Source of the DNA: Phenylobacterium sp.
Lineage (GTDB): Bacteria; Pseudomonadota; Alphaproteobacteria; Caulobacterales; Caulobacteraceae
Reading direction: 5' to 3'
Length of the DNA stretch: 64,000 bases
NCBI RefSeq assembly: GCF_016124325.1
Contig: NZ_WGNY01000028.1
Location: forward strand, 122,922-186,921
Under the pieces are notes generated by a model. That model did not search any database. It saw nothing but the letters and a program-made list of their open reading frames with translations, and was not told the origin of the DNA. The translations under genes were made by a program, and so were the position numbers. Below, piece by piece: positions 35,924 through 44,137 of the stretch (positions within the stretch are counted from its first letter, which is position 1; every line of letters begins with the position of its first letter).

Positions 35924-36829
35924 TCAGCCGCCTTGCATCTTGCGGAAGAACTTCGCGGTTTGCTCGCCGCCGTTCAGATAGGCCTGCTGGCCGGCCGCGT
36001 CGGTGATCTTTTCCCAGTTGTCGCGGACCTTCTCGACCGTGGCCTCATGGCCCAGGTAAACACCCTCGGTCTCGACGATGCGGCTGAGCGCGAAGGCGCC
36101 GGCGCCGGCGGTCAGGACCGCGCCCGTCGGCGCGTCCTCCGAGCAGAGGAACACCACGCCCGGCGTCACATATTCCGGCTTGAGCTGCTCCAGCACCTGA
36201 GCCGGCATGCCCAGGTTTTCGGTCATCCGCGTGGCGGCCACCGGGCTGATGGCGTTGACGTGGATGTTGTTCTTCTGGCCCTCGAGCTTCAGAGAATTCA
36301 TGAAGCCGACCAGGCCCAGCTTGGCCGCGCCGTAGTTCGTCTGGCCGAAGTTGCCGTAGAGGCCGGTCGACGACGTCGTGACCACGATCCGCCCGTAGTT
36401 CTGCTCGCGCATGATCTCCCAGACGGCCTTGGCGGGCTTCACCGAGCCCATCAGGTGGACGTCGACCACCACCTGGAAGTCGCTCAGCTCCATCTTGGCG
36501 AAGCTCTTGTCGCGCAGGATGCCGGCGTTGGCGACCAGGATGTCGATGCGGCCCCAGTGGTCCATGGCGTCCTTGACCATCCGCGCGACGCCGGCGTCGT
36601 CGGTGACCGACGAGCCGTTGGCGATGGCCTCGCCGCCCAGGGCCTTGATCTCCTCGACGACCTTGTGGGCGGCTTCCGAGCCGCCGCCCGAGCCATCGAC
36701 CGAGCCGCCGAGGTCGTTGACCACGACCTTGGCGCCGCGCCGCGCCAGCTCCAGCGCGTGCTGGCGGCCCAGGCCTCCGCCCGCGCCGGTCACGATCGCC
36801 ACTTTGCCATCGAAGCGGATGTCCGCCAT
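35924..36829 (-). CDS. SDR dehydrogenase, MFE-2-like 3-hydroxyacyl-CoA type
   Basis: 301 aa. Cofactor motif TGAGGGLG, then VNDLGGSVDGSGGGSEAAHKVVEEI, which is the longer N-terminal pattern of the peroxisomal multifunctional enzyme (MFE-2) D-3-hydroxyacyl-CoA dehydrogenase clade. NAGI and catalytic Ser and Tyr-x3-Lys (SSTGLYGNFGQTNYGAAKLG) are intact. A role in fatty-acid or steroid side-chain beta-oxidation is inferred from the clade. Ends in a strong terminator. The MFS array lies beyond. Confidence 0.88.
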   Translation of the reverse strand: MADIRFDGKVAIVTGAGGGLGRQHALELARRGAKVVVNDLGGSVDGSGGGSEAAHKVVEEIKALGGEAIANGSSVTDDAGVARMVKDAMDHWGRIDILVANAGILRDKSFAKMELSDFQVVVDVHLMGSVKPAKAVWEIMREQNYGRIVVTTSSTGLYGNFGQTNYGAAKLGLVGFMNSLKLEGQKNNIHVNAISPVAATRMTENLGMPAQVLEQLKPEYVTPGVVFLCSEDAPTGAVLTAGAGAFALSRIVETEGVYLGHEATVEKVRDNWEKITDAAGQQAYLNGGEQTAKFFRKMQGG

Positions 36830-36923
36830 CAGGATCCCCTTTGGAACAGGTATTCGAATGCGGCCCGCCTTGTGAGGGCCGCTGGGGATCGCGTCAAGCC
36901 GACGCAGGAGAAGGCGGCGTCGA

Positions 36924-36939
36924 GGGAGGTCGACCTCCC
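36924..36939. promoter_or_regulatory. Perfect 16-bp palindrome upstream of the SDR gene
   Basis: GGGAGGTCGACCTCCC has no loop, so it is more like a dimer-binding operator than a terminator. It lies 95 bases before the SDR start and 43 bases after the HlyD stop, in a 152-bp gap. No regulator gene is adjacent. Confidence 0.4.
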
Positions 36940-36981
36940 CGGGGCGGAACTGGGAACCCCGAAGAGGCCTCCTCAGCCCGG

Positions 36982-37953
36982 TCAGCCGATTGGGGCGGCG
37001 GCTGCCTGGGCCTGTTGCTGGCCGCGTTCGAACTTCACCAGCACGCGCTGGCCGATGAGGAACGGCGCATGGGAGGAGTCGACCACCACCTCGACCACGC
37101 GGTCGTCGGTCTTCTCGTTCGGATCATCGGATTGCAGCTTGCGGGCGCCGAACACCGCGGCGCGGCGCAGCACCTTGCCAGGATAGATCTTGGTGGGGTC
37201 GCTCTCCGGCGACATCTGCACCGTCTGGCCGATCTTCACGAAGGGCAGGGAGCCCTCGGCGATCTCGGCGCGGACGATGCGGCCGGTGTGAGGTTCAAGG
37301 TCGAACATGTTCGAAACGTTCAGCGTCGAGGCGCCGGCGCCCGGGTTGGCGTATCGCCGGATGACCCGGCCGTCGGCCGGCGCGCGGATGATCGACAGCT
37401 CCTGGTCGTAGCGCGCTTCGTTGAAGGCCGCCTCGGCGGTCGCCACCGTGGCCTTCTGGGCCAGGATGCGCGCCTCGGCCTCGCGCACGGCGTCGCGCGC
37501 CTGGTCCAGCTTCTGGGCGGCCACGAAGTTCGACGGAGCCAGGCCCTCCAGCCGCTTCAGTTCGCGCTGGGCGGCGGAGAGTTGCACCTGCAGCAGGGCC
37601 AGGGCGGCGCGCGCCTGGCGCACCTCGGCGTCGGCCCGCTGCGAGGCGAGCCGGGGCTCGTCGTCCTCCAGCCGGGCCAGCACCTGGCCCTTCACCACAT
37701 CGTCGCCTTCCTGGACCAGGACGTCGCGGATCACGCCGGCGCGCCGGGCGGCGACCTGGATGATCCCGCCTTCCACGTCGGCCTTGCCGTTGGCGATGGC
37801 GGTGTACGGGCTGGGCTTCACCTGCGCGGCGGCCTTGGCCTCCTCGGCCTTCTTGGCCTTGGCCTGGCTCTGCATGAAGAGGCCGCCGCCGACGACCATG
37901 GCCACGAGCACGAGGCCGATCCAGACGAAGCGGTGGCGAAGGAAGGCGAACAT
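36982..37953 (-). CDS. Membrane-fusion (HlyD/DevB-like) subunit of an ABC exporter
   Basis: 323 aa. An N-terminal membrane helix (about 10-28) is followed by a biotinyl-lipoyl-like half (VQVAARRAGVIRDVLVQEGDDVVKGQVLARL region), a long coiled-coil hairpin (about 85-185) and a beta-barrel with RADGRVIRRYANPGAGAS. This is the adaptor of DevBCA/MacA-type systems, connecting inner-membrane export to an outer-membrane channel. Cotranscribed after the ATPase gene (five-base gap). No TolC gene lies in the window. Confidence 0.88.
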   Translation of the reverse strand: MFAFLRHRFVWIGLVLVAMVVGGGLFMQSQAKAKKAEEAKAAAQVKPSPYTAIANGKADVEGGIIQVAARRAGVIRDVLVQEGDDVVKGQVLARLEDDEPRLASQRADAEVRQARAALALLQVQLSAAQRELKRLEGLAPSNFVAAQKLDQARDAVREAEARILAQKATVATAEAAFNEARYDQELSIIRAPADGRVIRRYANPGAGASTLNVSNMFDLEPHTGRIVRAEIAEGSLPFVKIGQTVQMSPESDPTKIYPGKVLRRAAVFGARKLQSDDPNEKTDDRVVEVVVDSSHAPFLIGQRVLVKFERGQQQAQAAAAPIG

Positions 37954-37958
37954 GGTCT

Positions 37959-38720
37959 TCAGGCTCCCAGGAGCGCGGGTTGTCGGTGGTGCTGAGGATC
38001 GACGCCGGAGGGCGTCGGCGCGCCCTCGACGCGCCGGTCATCCAGGATCTGGCCGTCCTCGAGGTGGATGACCCGGTCGGCGAAGGCCTCCAGGCGGATG
38101 TCGTGGGTGACGCAGATGACCGCTGCGCCGTGGCTCTTGGCGGCGCGTTGCAGCAACTTGATCACCACCAGGCCGTTCTCGCCGTCGAGCGCGCTGGTGG
38201 GTTCGTCGGCGAACACCAGCCGCGGGTCCTTGGCCAGGGCGCGGGCGATGGCCACCCGCTGCTTCTCGCCGCCCGACAGTTCGGAGGGGCGCTGGTTGAG
38301 CTTGTGCTCCAGACCCACCTCCATCAGGGCGGTGGCGGCCTTCTCGCGCGCCACCTTCTTCGGATGGCCCTGGTGCTTCAGGATGATCTCCACCTGCTGC
38401 AGCGCGGTCAGGGCCGAGAACAGGTTGAAGCCCTGGAAGATGAAGCCGCAGTGGTCGAGGCGGAACTTGTCGAGCTTGCCCGAGCGCATGCCCCAGATTT
38501 CGCTGTCCAGGGCGCGCACCTTGCCCTCGTCGGGCTTCAGCAGTCCCGACAGCGAGGCCACCAAGGTCGACTTGCCCGAGCCGGACGGGCCCATGACCAT
38601 GGTCACCTCGCCATGGTTGGCGTCGAAGTCGACGCGCTTCAGCACCTCGATGTGCGTGCGCCCGGTCTTGAAGCGCTTGTAGACCCCGTTCGCCTGGATG
38701 GCGGTCTGTTTCGTGCTCAT
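37959..38720 (-). CDS. ABC transporter ATPase (DevA/LolD-like)
   Basis: 253 aa. Walker A GPSGSGKS, signature LSGGEKQR, Walker B LVFADEPTSALD and the His switch THD are all present. The short, MacB/LolD/DevA-like form fits an exporter with a single permease type. ATG at 38720 overlaps the permease stop (ATGA). A 35-residue C-terminal extension after DRVIHLEDGQI is unusual, rich in Pro and His, and not conserved in character. Confidence 0.93.
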   Translation of the reverse strand: MSTKQTAIQANGVYKRFKTGRTHIEVLKRVDFDANHGEVTMVMGPSGSGKSTLVASLSGLLKPDEGKVRALDSEIWGMRSGKLDKFRLDHCGFIFQGFNLFSALTALQQVEIILKHQGHPKKVAREKAATALMEVGLEHKLNQRPSELSGGEKQRVAIARALAKDPRLVFADEPTSALDGENGLVVIKLLQRAAKSHGAAVICVTHDIRLEAFADRVIHLEDGQILDDRRVEGAPTPSGVDPQHHRQPALLGA

Positions 38721-39859
38721 CGCAGCAGGTCCGCGGGTTGGCTCTTCTTCAGGATGCCCAGGGCCAGCAGGCCCGAGGCGCCCGAGATCACGAGCAGGAG
38801 GATGGAGACGCCGATGACCCACGGCGCAGGGAAGCCCATGGGCAGGCCGCCGCGAGTCGCCAGCAGATAGACACCGCCCGTGAACAGGGCCGTCGTCACC
38901 AGGCCGACGATCCCGACCCAGAACGACAGCTCCATCACGATCAGCCGCAGCGAGCCCATCGACACGCCCAGGGCGCGCAGCGAGGCGAACTCCTTGATCG
39001 ACGACAGGATCGCCCCGCGCAGGGTCTGCGAGGTGATGCCCACGCCGATGAGAAAGCCCAGGAAGACCGAGAAGCCCAGGAAGATCCCGATGATCTGCTC
39101 CTGCATGATCGCGCCCTGGTTGGCTTCGGCCAGTTCGCTGCGGGTCCAGGCGCGGTAGCGCCCGTCGGCGGTGCGGTTGAGCTGGTCGCGCACGATATCC
39201 GCGCGCGCCGGGTCCTTGATGCGCACCATCAGCGGGCCGGTCTTGCCGCCCTGGGTCAGCTTGCCCATCAGGCGCAGCGAGTCCCGGCTCATGGTCACCG
39301 AGGCGTTGTTGATGTCGGGATAGCCGTGCAGGATCGCCCGGACGTGCACGGTCTTGCCGCTGATCGAGGCGTCGTCCCCCAGCTTCACGCCCAGCCGGCC
39401 GAGCTGGCTCTCGTCGATCGCCACGGCGTAGGGCTCCATGAGCGCCATGCGCACGTCGTCGGTGAAGTCGGTCGGCAGGTTCACCGCGCCCGCGCGCGTG
39501 TCGACCATGTTGATGTTGATGTAGGTGGTGACGGCCTTGGCGCCGTTCTTGGGGTGGTTCACCCACCGGCCGCCGTCGTTGTCCATCGAAGCGACTTCGA
39601 CGACTTCGGGGTTCATGTAGATCTGCGGCTGCAACCGTTCGGGCAGCGCGCCGCCGCCCGAATTGATCAGGCTCTCCATCTTGGCCGGCAGGATCATGAT
39701 ATCGGCGCGGCTGCGATCGATCGTGGCGGTCGCGCCCTTCACGATGCCGGTGAACATGCCCACCTGGGCCAGGATCAGCAGGCCGGAAAACGCCAGCGCG
39801 ACGACCGCCGCCGTGTAGCGGCGCCACTCGTAGAGCAATGTGGCCAACGCCAGTGACAT
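38717..39859 (-). CDS. ABC transporter permease (DevC/MacB-like)
   Basis: 380 aa. One N-terminal helix (about 17-37), a large periplasmic domain (about 40-250), then three C-terminal helices with ILSSIKEFASLRALGVS, the FtsX/MacB coupling segment. With the ATPase and HlyD-like subunits it forms a mechanotransmission-type export system. In cyanobacteria DevBCA exports glycolipids. The cargo here is unknown. First gene of the three-gene unit. Confidence 0.9.
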   Translation of the reverse strand: MSLALATLLYEWRRYTAAVVALAFSGLLILAQVGMFTGIVKGATATIDRSRADIMILPAKMESLINSGGGALPERLQPQIYMNPEVVEVASMDNDGGRWVNHPKNGAKAVTTYININMVDTRAGAVNLPTDFTDDVRMALMEPYAVAIDESQLGRLGVKLGDDASISGKTVHVRAILHGYPDINNASVTMSRDSLRLMGKLTQGGKTGPLMVRIKDPARADIVRDQLNRTADGRYRAWTRSELAEANQGAIMQEQIIGIFLGFSVFLGFLIGVGITSQTLRGAILSSIKEFASLRALGVSMGSLRLIVMELSFWVGIVGLVTTALFTGGVYLLATRGGLPMGFPAPWVIGVSILLLVISGASGLLALGILKKSQPADLLR

Positions 39860-40108
39860 TGTGATCTTCAGCCCTCACCTTCGAGCGCTGGGTGTCGCCT
39901 TCGGGGCCCGACCGAACCAGTTAAATCCCCGTAACGCGGGGTTGTGTGCCGGGCGTCCAAAGGCGTGCGAGGCGCTCACTTCCGAGAGGCGCCGAAGGCG
40001 CCGGGCGGATGCGGAGCGCCCTATTAAACCTTCGTAATCTCGGCCTCGGGACAGCGTTCAACCGCGCAGGGGCTTTCGTCACGCTGCGGTGGCTGGGTAT
40101 CAGGGGCC

Positions 40109-40930
40109 ATGAGCGAGACCGACACCCACGCCATGACCCTCACCGCCATCGGGCCCGGACGGTGGATCACGACCGCCGGACCCGAGTGGCGCAACCCGGG
40201 CGGCGGTCTTTGGGGCGGCTATGCGATCGGGCTGTGCGTGCGTGTGCTGGAGGCTGAACCCGAGGCGGTCGGAGAGGCGTTGTCCCTGACGCTGACCTAT
40301 GCCGCCGGCCTGCCCGCGGGCGATCTCGACATCCGCACGCGGCGCCTGCGCCAGGGTGGCTCGATCGGCGTGTGGGAGGTCGAGCTGCGGCCGGCCGGCT
40401 CGGAGGAGGTAGGCGTCCACGCGATGGTGACGATGGCGCGGCGTCCCAGGACGCCCGAGTTCGTCTTCGCCACCATGCCTGGCGCGCCCGCCCCGGAAAC
40501 CCTGCCCAGCCCGCCCATGCCCGAGGGCATGCAGCATTTCGGCGCCCAGGTGCTGGAGCGGCGCACGCTCGATGGCTTCCCGCCCACGCCGACGGGGGAT
40601 TCCCGCTCGCTCGCCTGGGTGCGCTCGCGGCGCGGGCCGTTGGACAAGGCGCTGCTGGGGATGATCACCGACAACTCGGCCCCGCGCGCGATGTACGCGC
40701 TCGCCAACGTCATGACGACGACCCTGTCGCTGACGGTCTACCTGCACGCCACCGTCGAGGAGATCGCCGAGGTGGGCGACGACTTCATCCTCGTCGAGTG
40801 CGAGGGTCGGGTCGGCGGCGGCGGCGCCTCGGACGAGCGTTCCAGCTATTGGCGGCGCGACGGCAAGCTGCTGGCCACGAGTGAACAACTCGCCTGGTAT
40901 CGCGAGCTCCGCCGCGAGCCGCCGGAGTAG
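40109..40930 (+). CDS. TesB-like acyl-CoA thioesterase
   Basis: 273 aa with two hotdog domains. WRNPGGGLWGGYAIGLCVRVL and later TTTLSLTVYLHATVEEIAEVGDDFILVECEGRVGGGG match the acyl-CoA thioesterase II (TesB) pattern, with the end LAWYRELR. It hydrolyses acyl-CoAs in the cytosol; chain-length preference is unknown. ATG at 40109 is taken, with another ATG eight codons later equally possible. Divergent from the ABC permease across 249 bp, in which two related 15-base words are seen (39921-39935, 40024-40038). Confidence 0.8.
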   Translation: MSETDTHAMTLTAIGPGRWITTAGPEWRNPGGGLWGGYAIGLCVRVLEAEPEAVGEALSLTLTYAAGLPAGDLDIRTRRLRQGGSIGVWEVELRPAGSEEVGVHAMVTMARRPRTPEFVFATMPGAPAPETLPSPPMPEGMQHFGAQVLERRTLDGFPPTPTGDSRSLAWVRSRRGPLDKALLGMITDNSAPRAMYALANVMTTTLSLTVYLHATVEEIAEVGDDFILVECEGRVGGGGASDERSSYWRRDGKLLATSEQLAWYRELRREPPE

Positions 40931-40940
40931 GCGCGGGCGG

Positions 40941-41843
40941 TCACGCCGCCTGGCCATCCCCCGACCGCCGCGACCCGAGGCGCGCGGCCAGGGCGCTCAA
41001 GCTTCGGTCGATCCGCTTGACGTCGAACAGGGTGACGTCGCCACAGCCGGAGAGGGTGTGGAGCCCATTGCGATAGGGCCCGGCCGACGGCGGCCGAAGC
41101 GGCGGGCCCGCCCGGGCTTCGAAACGGTCGATGGTCAGCTCGAGGATTTCCAGCAGGCGGATCGCGCCGCCGTAGGTGCGCGTGCAATCCTGGACGGGGA
41201 GCCGGAGACGGCCATCGAGCATGAACGGTGTCCCGCCCGGGCGGCTCGACGCGAGGTCGACGCGCACGGGGTTCCCAGGATGAGGACGCCACGGACCCAG
41301 AAGCCCCTCGGCGAACGCCAGGTGCAGGCGTCCCTGCTTCCAGCGCTGGGGGCCGTCGGGCGAATAGGCCAGCCACCACAGCCCGCCATGACGGAACGGC
41401 GTGGCGTCGATGGCCGGGGTGTCGAGCCGCAGGCGCGCCGCCGGCTCCCAGATTCGCGGGAAGTCGGCCGCCCTATAGAGCGTCAGGCCGCCCGAGCGGT
41501 GGGCCTCGGGCAGCATCCACATCTCGCCCTCGGCCGCGAAGACCTGCGGATACGACAGGTGCCAGGGCTCGCTTAGCACCGTCACGGGCGGTGACGGCCG
41601 CAATTCGCCGTCCAGCTCCATCCACTGGATTACGCCGCGGCGGGTCCGGTAGTCGTATGCTTCGACGAAGAGCTGGAGACGCCCGTCGCGCCAGACGCCG
41701 AACGGATCGGCCAGGAAGGTTGCGTTCGGCGTTTCAGCCAGCCAGTGAACCTTAGCTTCCGCCAGGCCGCCGTGGCGGGCGATGGCCTCGATTGGCGTCT
41801 CCGCCACGCCGACCCGCCAGATGTCGAAGCCCGGAATCTTCAC
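40941..41843 (-). CDS. GINT1-like beta-propeller protein (glycolipid-associated)
   Basis: 300 aa. FLADPFGVWRDGRLQLFVEAYDYRTRRGVIQWMELDGE, LSYPQVFAAEGEMWMLPEAHRSGGLTLYRA and HPGNPVRVDLASSRPGGTPF recall the five-bladed propeller region found N-terminal in glucosamine inositolphosphorylceramide transferase 1 and in stand-alone bacterial proteins beside glycosyltransferases. The GTG start overlaps the flippase-gene stop (GTGA). Function is inferred as recognition or transfer in glycolipid or O-antigen-like assembly. The last 40 residues are basic. Confidence 0.72.
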   Translation of the reverse strand: MKIPGFDIWRVGVAETPIEAIARHGGLAEAKVHWLAETPNATFLADPFGVWRDGRLQLFVEAYDYRTRRGVIQWMELDGELRPSPPVTVLSEPWHLSYPQVFAAEGEMWMLPEAHRSGGLTLYRAADFPRIWEPAARLRLDTPAIDATPFRHGGLWWLAYSPDGPQRWKQGRLHLAFAEGLLGPWRPHPGNPVRVDLASSRPGGTPFMLDGRLRLPVQDCTRTYGGAIRLLEILELTIDRFEARAGPPLRPPSAGPYRNGLHTLSGCGDVTLFDVKRIDRSLSALAARLGSRRSGDGQAA

Positions 41844-42754
41844 GACGCCTTGCCCCGCGCCGCGCGCAGCAGGCTGAGGCCGCCCAATGCGCTCAACACG
41901 GCGAGATGCGCGGCGAGCCAGGCCAGGGCCAGGCTGGCCACCAGCAGCGCGGCTGGGGATTTCGCGCCGGCGAGCAGCAGCACCAGATTGCCGAACACCA
42001 GCTCCTTGTTGGTGACGAAGGGCGTGCGCGAGACGACCATCCGCAGGGTCAGAAGCTGGATCCAGGACTCTAGCGACAGGTCAGGCAGAGCCAGGCGCCA
42101 CAGCAACAGTGTCAGGCCGGTGAAGACGGCCAGCCGCGCGGCGTGAACCGCGCCGACGAAAACCAGCGTCGCCGCCGGAAGCGAAAAGACCCGCCGACCA
42201 AAAGCCACCACGCAGAGTGACAGTGCGGTCAGGCCCAGCCCGAACCAGAGTGCAGGCCCCAGGTGCTGCGACAGATTGAGGGCGCCGAGCCGCGGCGCGG
42301 CGTAGGCCAGGAGACCGAGGGTCAGGAGATTGCCGCCCAGGGCCGAGAGGATGCTGACGTCCTTGACGGCGCCGAACGGAGCCGTCGCCATCGCCGGCCG
42401 ATCGCGCGCCCAGAGGTAGAGATAGAGCTCGCCGCCGTAGCCCAGAACAGCCTCGTTGATGGCCGTCTTGCGCAGCAGGGCCTCGAATGCGCCGAGCGGC
42501 AGGTTCCAGAGCCGCCGAAAGATCACGAAGTCGGCGACCGGCTGCACGAAGTAGCTGAGACCGAACACCAGCCAGGCCGCCGCCGGGAGGGCCGCGAGCA
42601 TCGCCACCGCCTCGCGGCTGGCGTCCTTGAGCTGCAGGAGGATCGCCGCGAGCAGTCCGACCGAGAGCAGGCCGGTCAACACGCCCCGCCACGGCCGCGA
42701 AGCGCTGGCCGTCGTCGACGGCGAATCCGCCGCTGTGGTCTCGGCGGCGGTCAT
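41840..42754 (-). CDS. Flippase-like/LPG-synthase-TM family membrane protein
   Basis: 304 aa, about eight membrane helices. YFVQPVADFVIFRRLWNLP and TAINEAVLGYGGELYLYLWARD fit the lysylphosphatidylglycerol synthase transmembrane (UPF0104/AglD-like) superfamily, whose members flip lipids or support glycosyl transfer. ATG at 42754 lies two bases after the glycosyltransferase stop. It overlaps the GINT1-like gene by four bases, so the three genes form one coupled unit. Confidence 0.8.
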   Translation of the reverse strand: MTAAETTAADSPSTTASASRPWRGVLTGLLSVGLLAAILLQLKDASREAVAMLAALPAAAWLVFGLSYFVQPVADFVIFRRLWNLPLGAFEALLRKTAINEAVLGYGGELYLYLWARDRPAMATAPFGAVKDVSILSALGGNLLTLGLLAYAAPRLGALNLSQHLGPALWFGLGLTALSLCVVAFGRRVFSLPAATLVFVGAVHAARLAVFTGLTLLLWRLALPDLSLESWIQLLTLRMVVSRTPFVTNKELVFGNLVLLLAGAKSPAALLVASLALAWLAAHLAVLSALGGLSLLRAARGKAS

Positions 42755-42756
42755 GC

Positions 42757-43938
42757 TCAGGCGACGAAGCGGGCGGCCTCGCGGCGCGCGCCGGCGAGTT
42801 CGGCGTAGTCGGCGAACAGGTCCTGGAAGTGCTGATGGTCGCCACGGACCCGGCTGGCGAGGTGGCGCGCTGCGTCCCGCGTCGCCGGAAGCCGGGCGTG
42901 GAGCCGCTGGAGCGCCGCCGCCGCCGCCGCCGCGTCGCCGGCGCGATACACCTCCGAGGCGGCCGGATGCGCCAGGGCCGAGCATCCGCCGCGGTCCGGG
43001 ACGACCAGGGGCGCGCCCGACGCGGCCGCTTCGGCGGCCACGAGCCCGAACGTCTCCGACTCGCCCCCGTGAACGAGAGCGTCGGCGCTGGCCAGGATCG
43101 CCGCCAGGCGGGGGCGGTCGTGGATGGGCGCCATCAGGCGGACGCGCGCGTGGCCGGCCGCGGCGCGCGCCACGGCGGCGCGATCCAGGCCGTCGCCGAT
43201 CAGCACCAGGCCCAAGGGCGCGTCCTGACCCGCCCGTAGCGCCGCGGCGATCACCATCGGCCAGCGCTTCTCGGGATGAAACCGCCCGACGCCGACGAGG
43301 AGCGTCGCCGTCTCGGGCAGCGCGCATTCCCGCAGAAGCTCCGCGCGCAGGGCCGGATCATGCCGCGACGGCGAGAAGAGGCCGAGGTCGACGCCGAGGG
43401 GGATCGAGCGGACCCCCTCGATCCCGTTGGCGGCCAGCCGTCCGGCGAGCCAGTCGCCGCCCACCACCAGTCGGTCGAAGCGGCCGGTGAGCCGGCGCAG
43501 ATACGACCAGTAGCCGGCGAAGAGGCGATCCACCTGCGCCGGCCCGGCGATCGGCGCGAGCCATCTCTGGGGATAGGACGCCACGGGGTCGGCGTGGACG
43601 AACAGCGCCCGGGGCGCCGATCCGGGCCACGCGCCGGCGATCCACGCGCCGCGCCAGGGCGAGGAGGCCTCCACCAGGTCGGGCTGGAGCGCGTCGAGCT
43701 GGCGGAACACCGGCTCGGACCGCCAGAACATGTGGTAGTTCGCATCCATCGGCAGCCGCGGCGAAGCGATCCACACCACGCCGCCGGAGGCCCGGCTCTC
43801 GAAGCGGTCCTCCGGCCCGGGGGCCAGCACGAACAGCTCGTGGCCGATCGCCGCGGCGGCCTGGAATTTCCGATCGATATAGCTGCGAACGCCGCCCCCG
43901 GTCGGCGAATAGAACTCGGCGACTTCGGCTATGCGCAT
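42757..43938 (-). CDS. GT4-family glycosyltransferase (cluster, minus strand)
   Basis: 393 aa GT-B enzyme. The N-terminal acceptor domain begins RIAEVAEFYSPTGGGVRSYI, with its Gly-rich loop. The donor domain has GVGRFHPEKRW and the E-x7-E motif in GGESETFGLVAAEAAASG. The fold transfers an activated sugar with retention. Donor and acceptor cannot be read from sequence. First gene of the minus-strand unit and divergent from the second glycosyltransferase (199-bp gap). Confidence 0.92.
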   Translation of the reverse strand: MRIAEVAEFYSPTGGGVRSYIDRKFQAAAAIGHELFVLAPGPEDRFESRASGGVVWIASPRLPMDANYHMFWRSEPVFRQLDALQPDLVEASSPWRGAWIAGAWPGSAPRALFVHADPVASYPQRWLAPIAGPAQVDRLFAGYWSYLRRLTGRFDRLVVGGDWLAGRLAANGIEGVRSIPLGVDLGLFSPSRHDPALRAELLRECALPETATLLVGVGRFHPEKRWPMVIAAALRAGQDAPLGLVLIGDGLDRAAVARAAAGHARVRLMAPIHDRPRLAAILASADALVHGGESETFGLVAAEAAASGAPLVVPDRGGCSALAHPAASEVYRAGDAAAAAAALQRLHARLPATRDAARHLASRVRGDHQHFQDLFADYAELAGARREAARFVA

Positions 43939-44137
43939 GTCACCGCCCGATAGGCCGCCATCATGAACCTTTCATACGCGGAGGCCACGCTTCCGACTCG
44001 GCGGCTCCGTCCAAGTGAGACGCCGCCGAGGCGTCATCTCCGCACCGGCGTGGGAATTTTCTGCGGTGGTCGCCGGCCGGTGGCGTCAAAGGGGTGAAGC
44101 CGCCGGCCCTGGGGGGGCGTGCGCGACTGAGGCCAGG

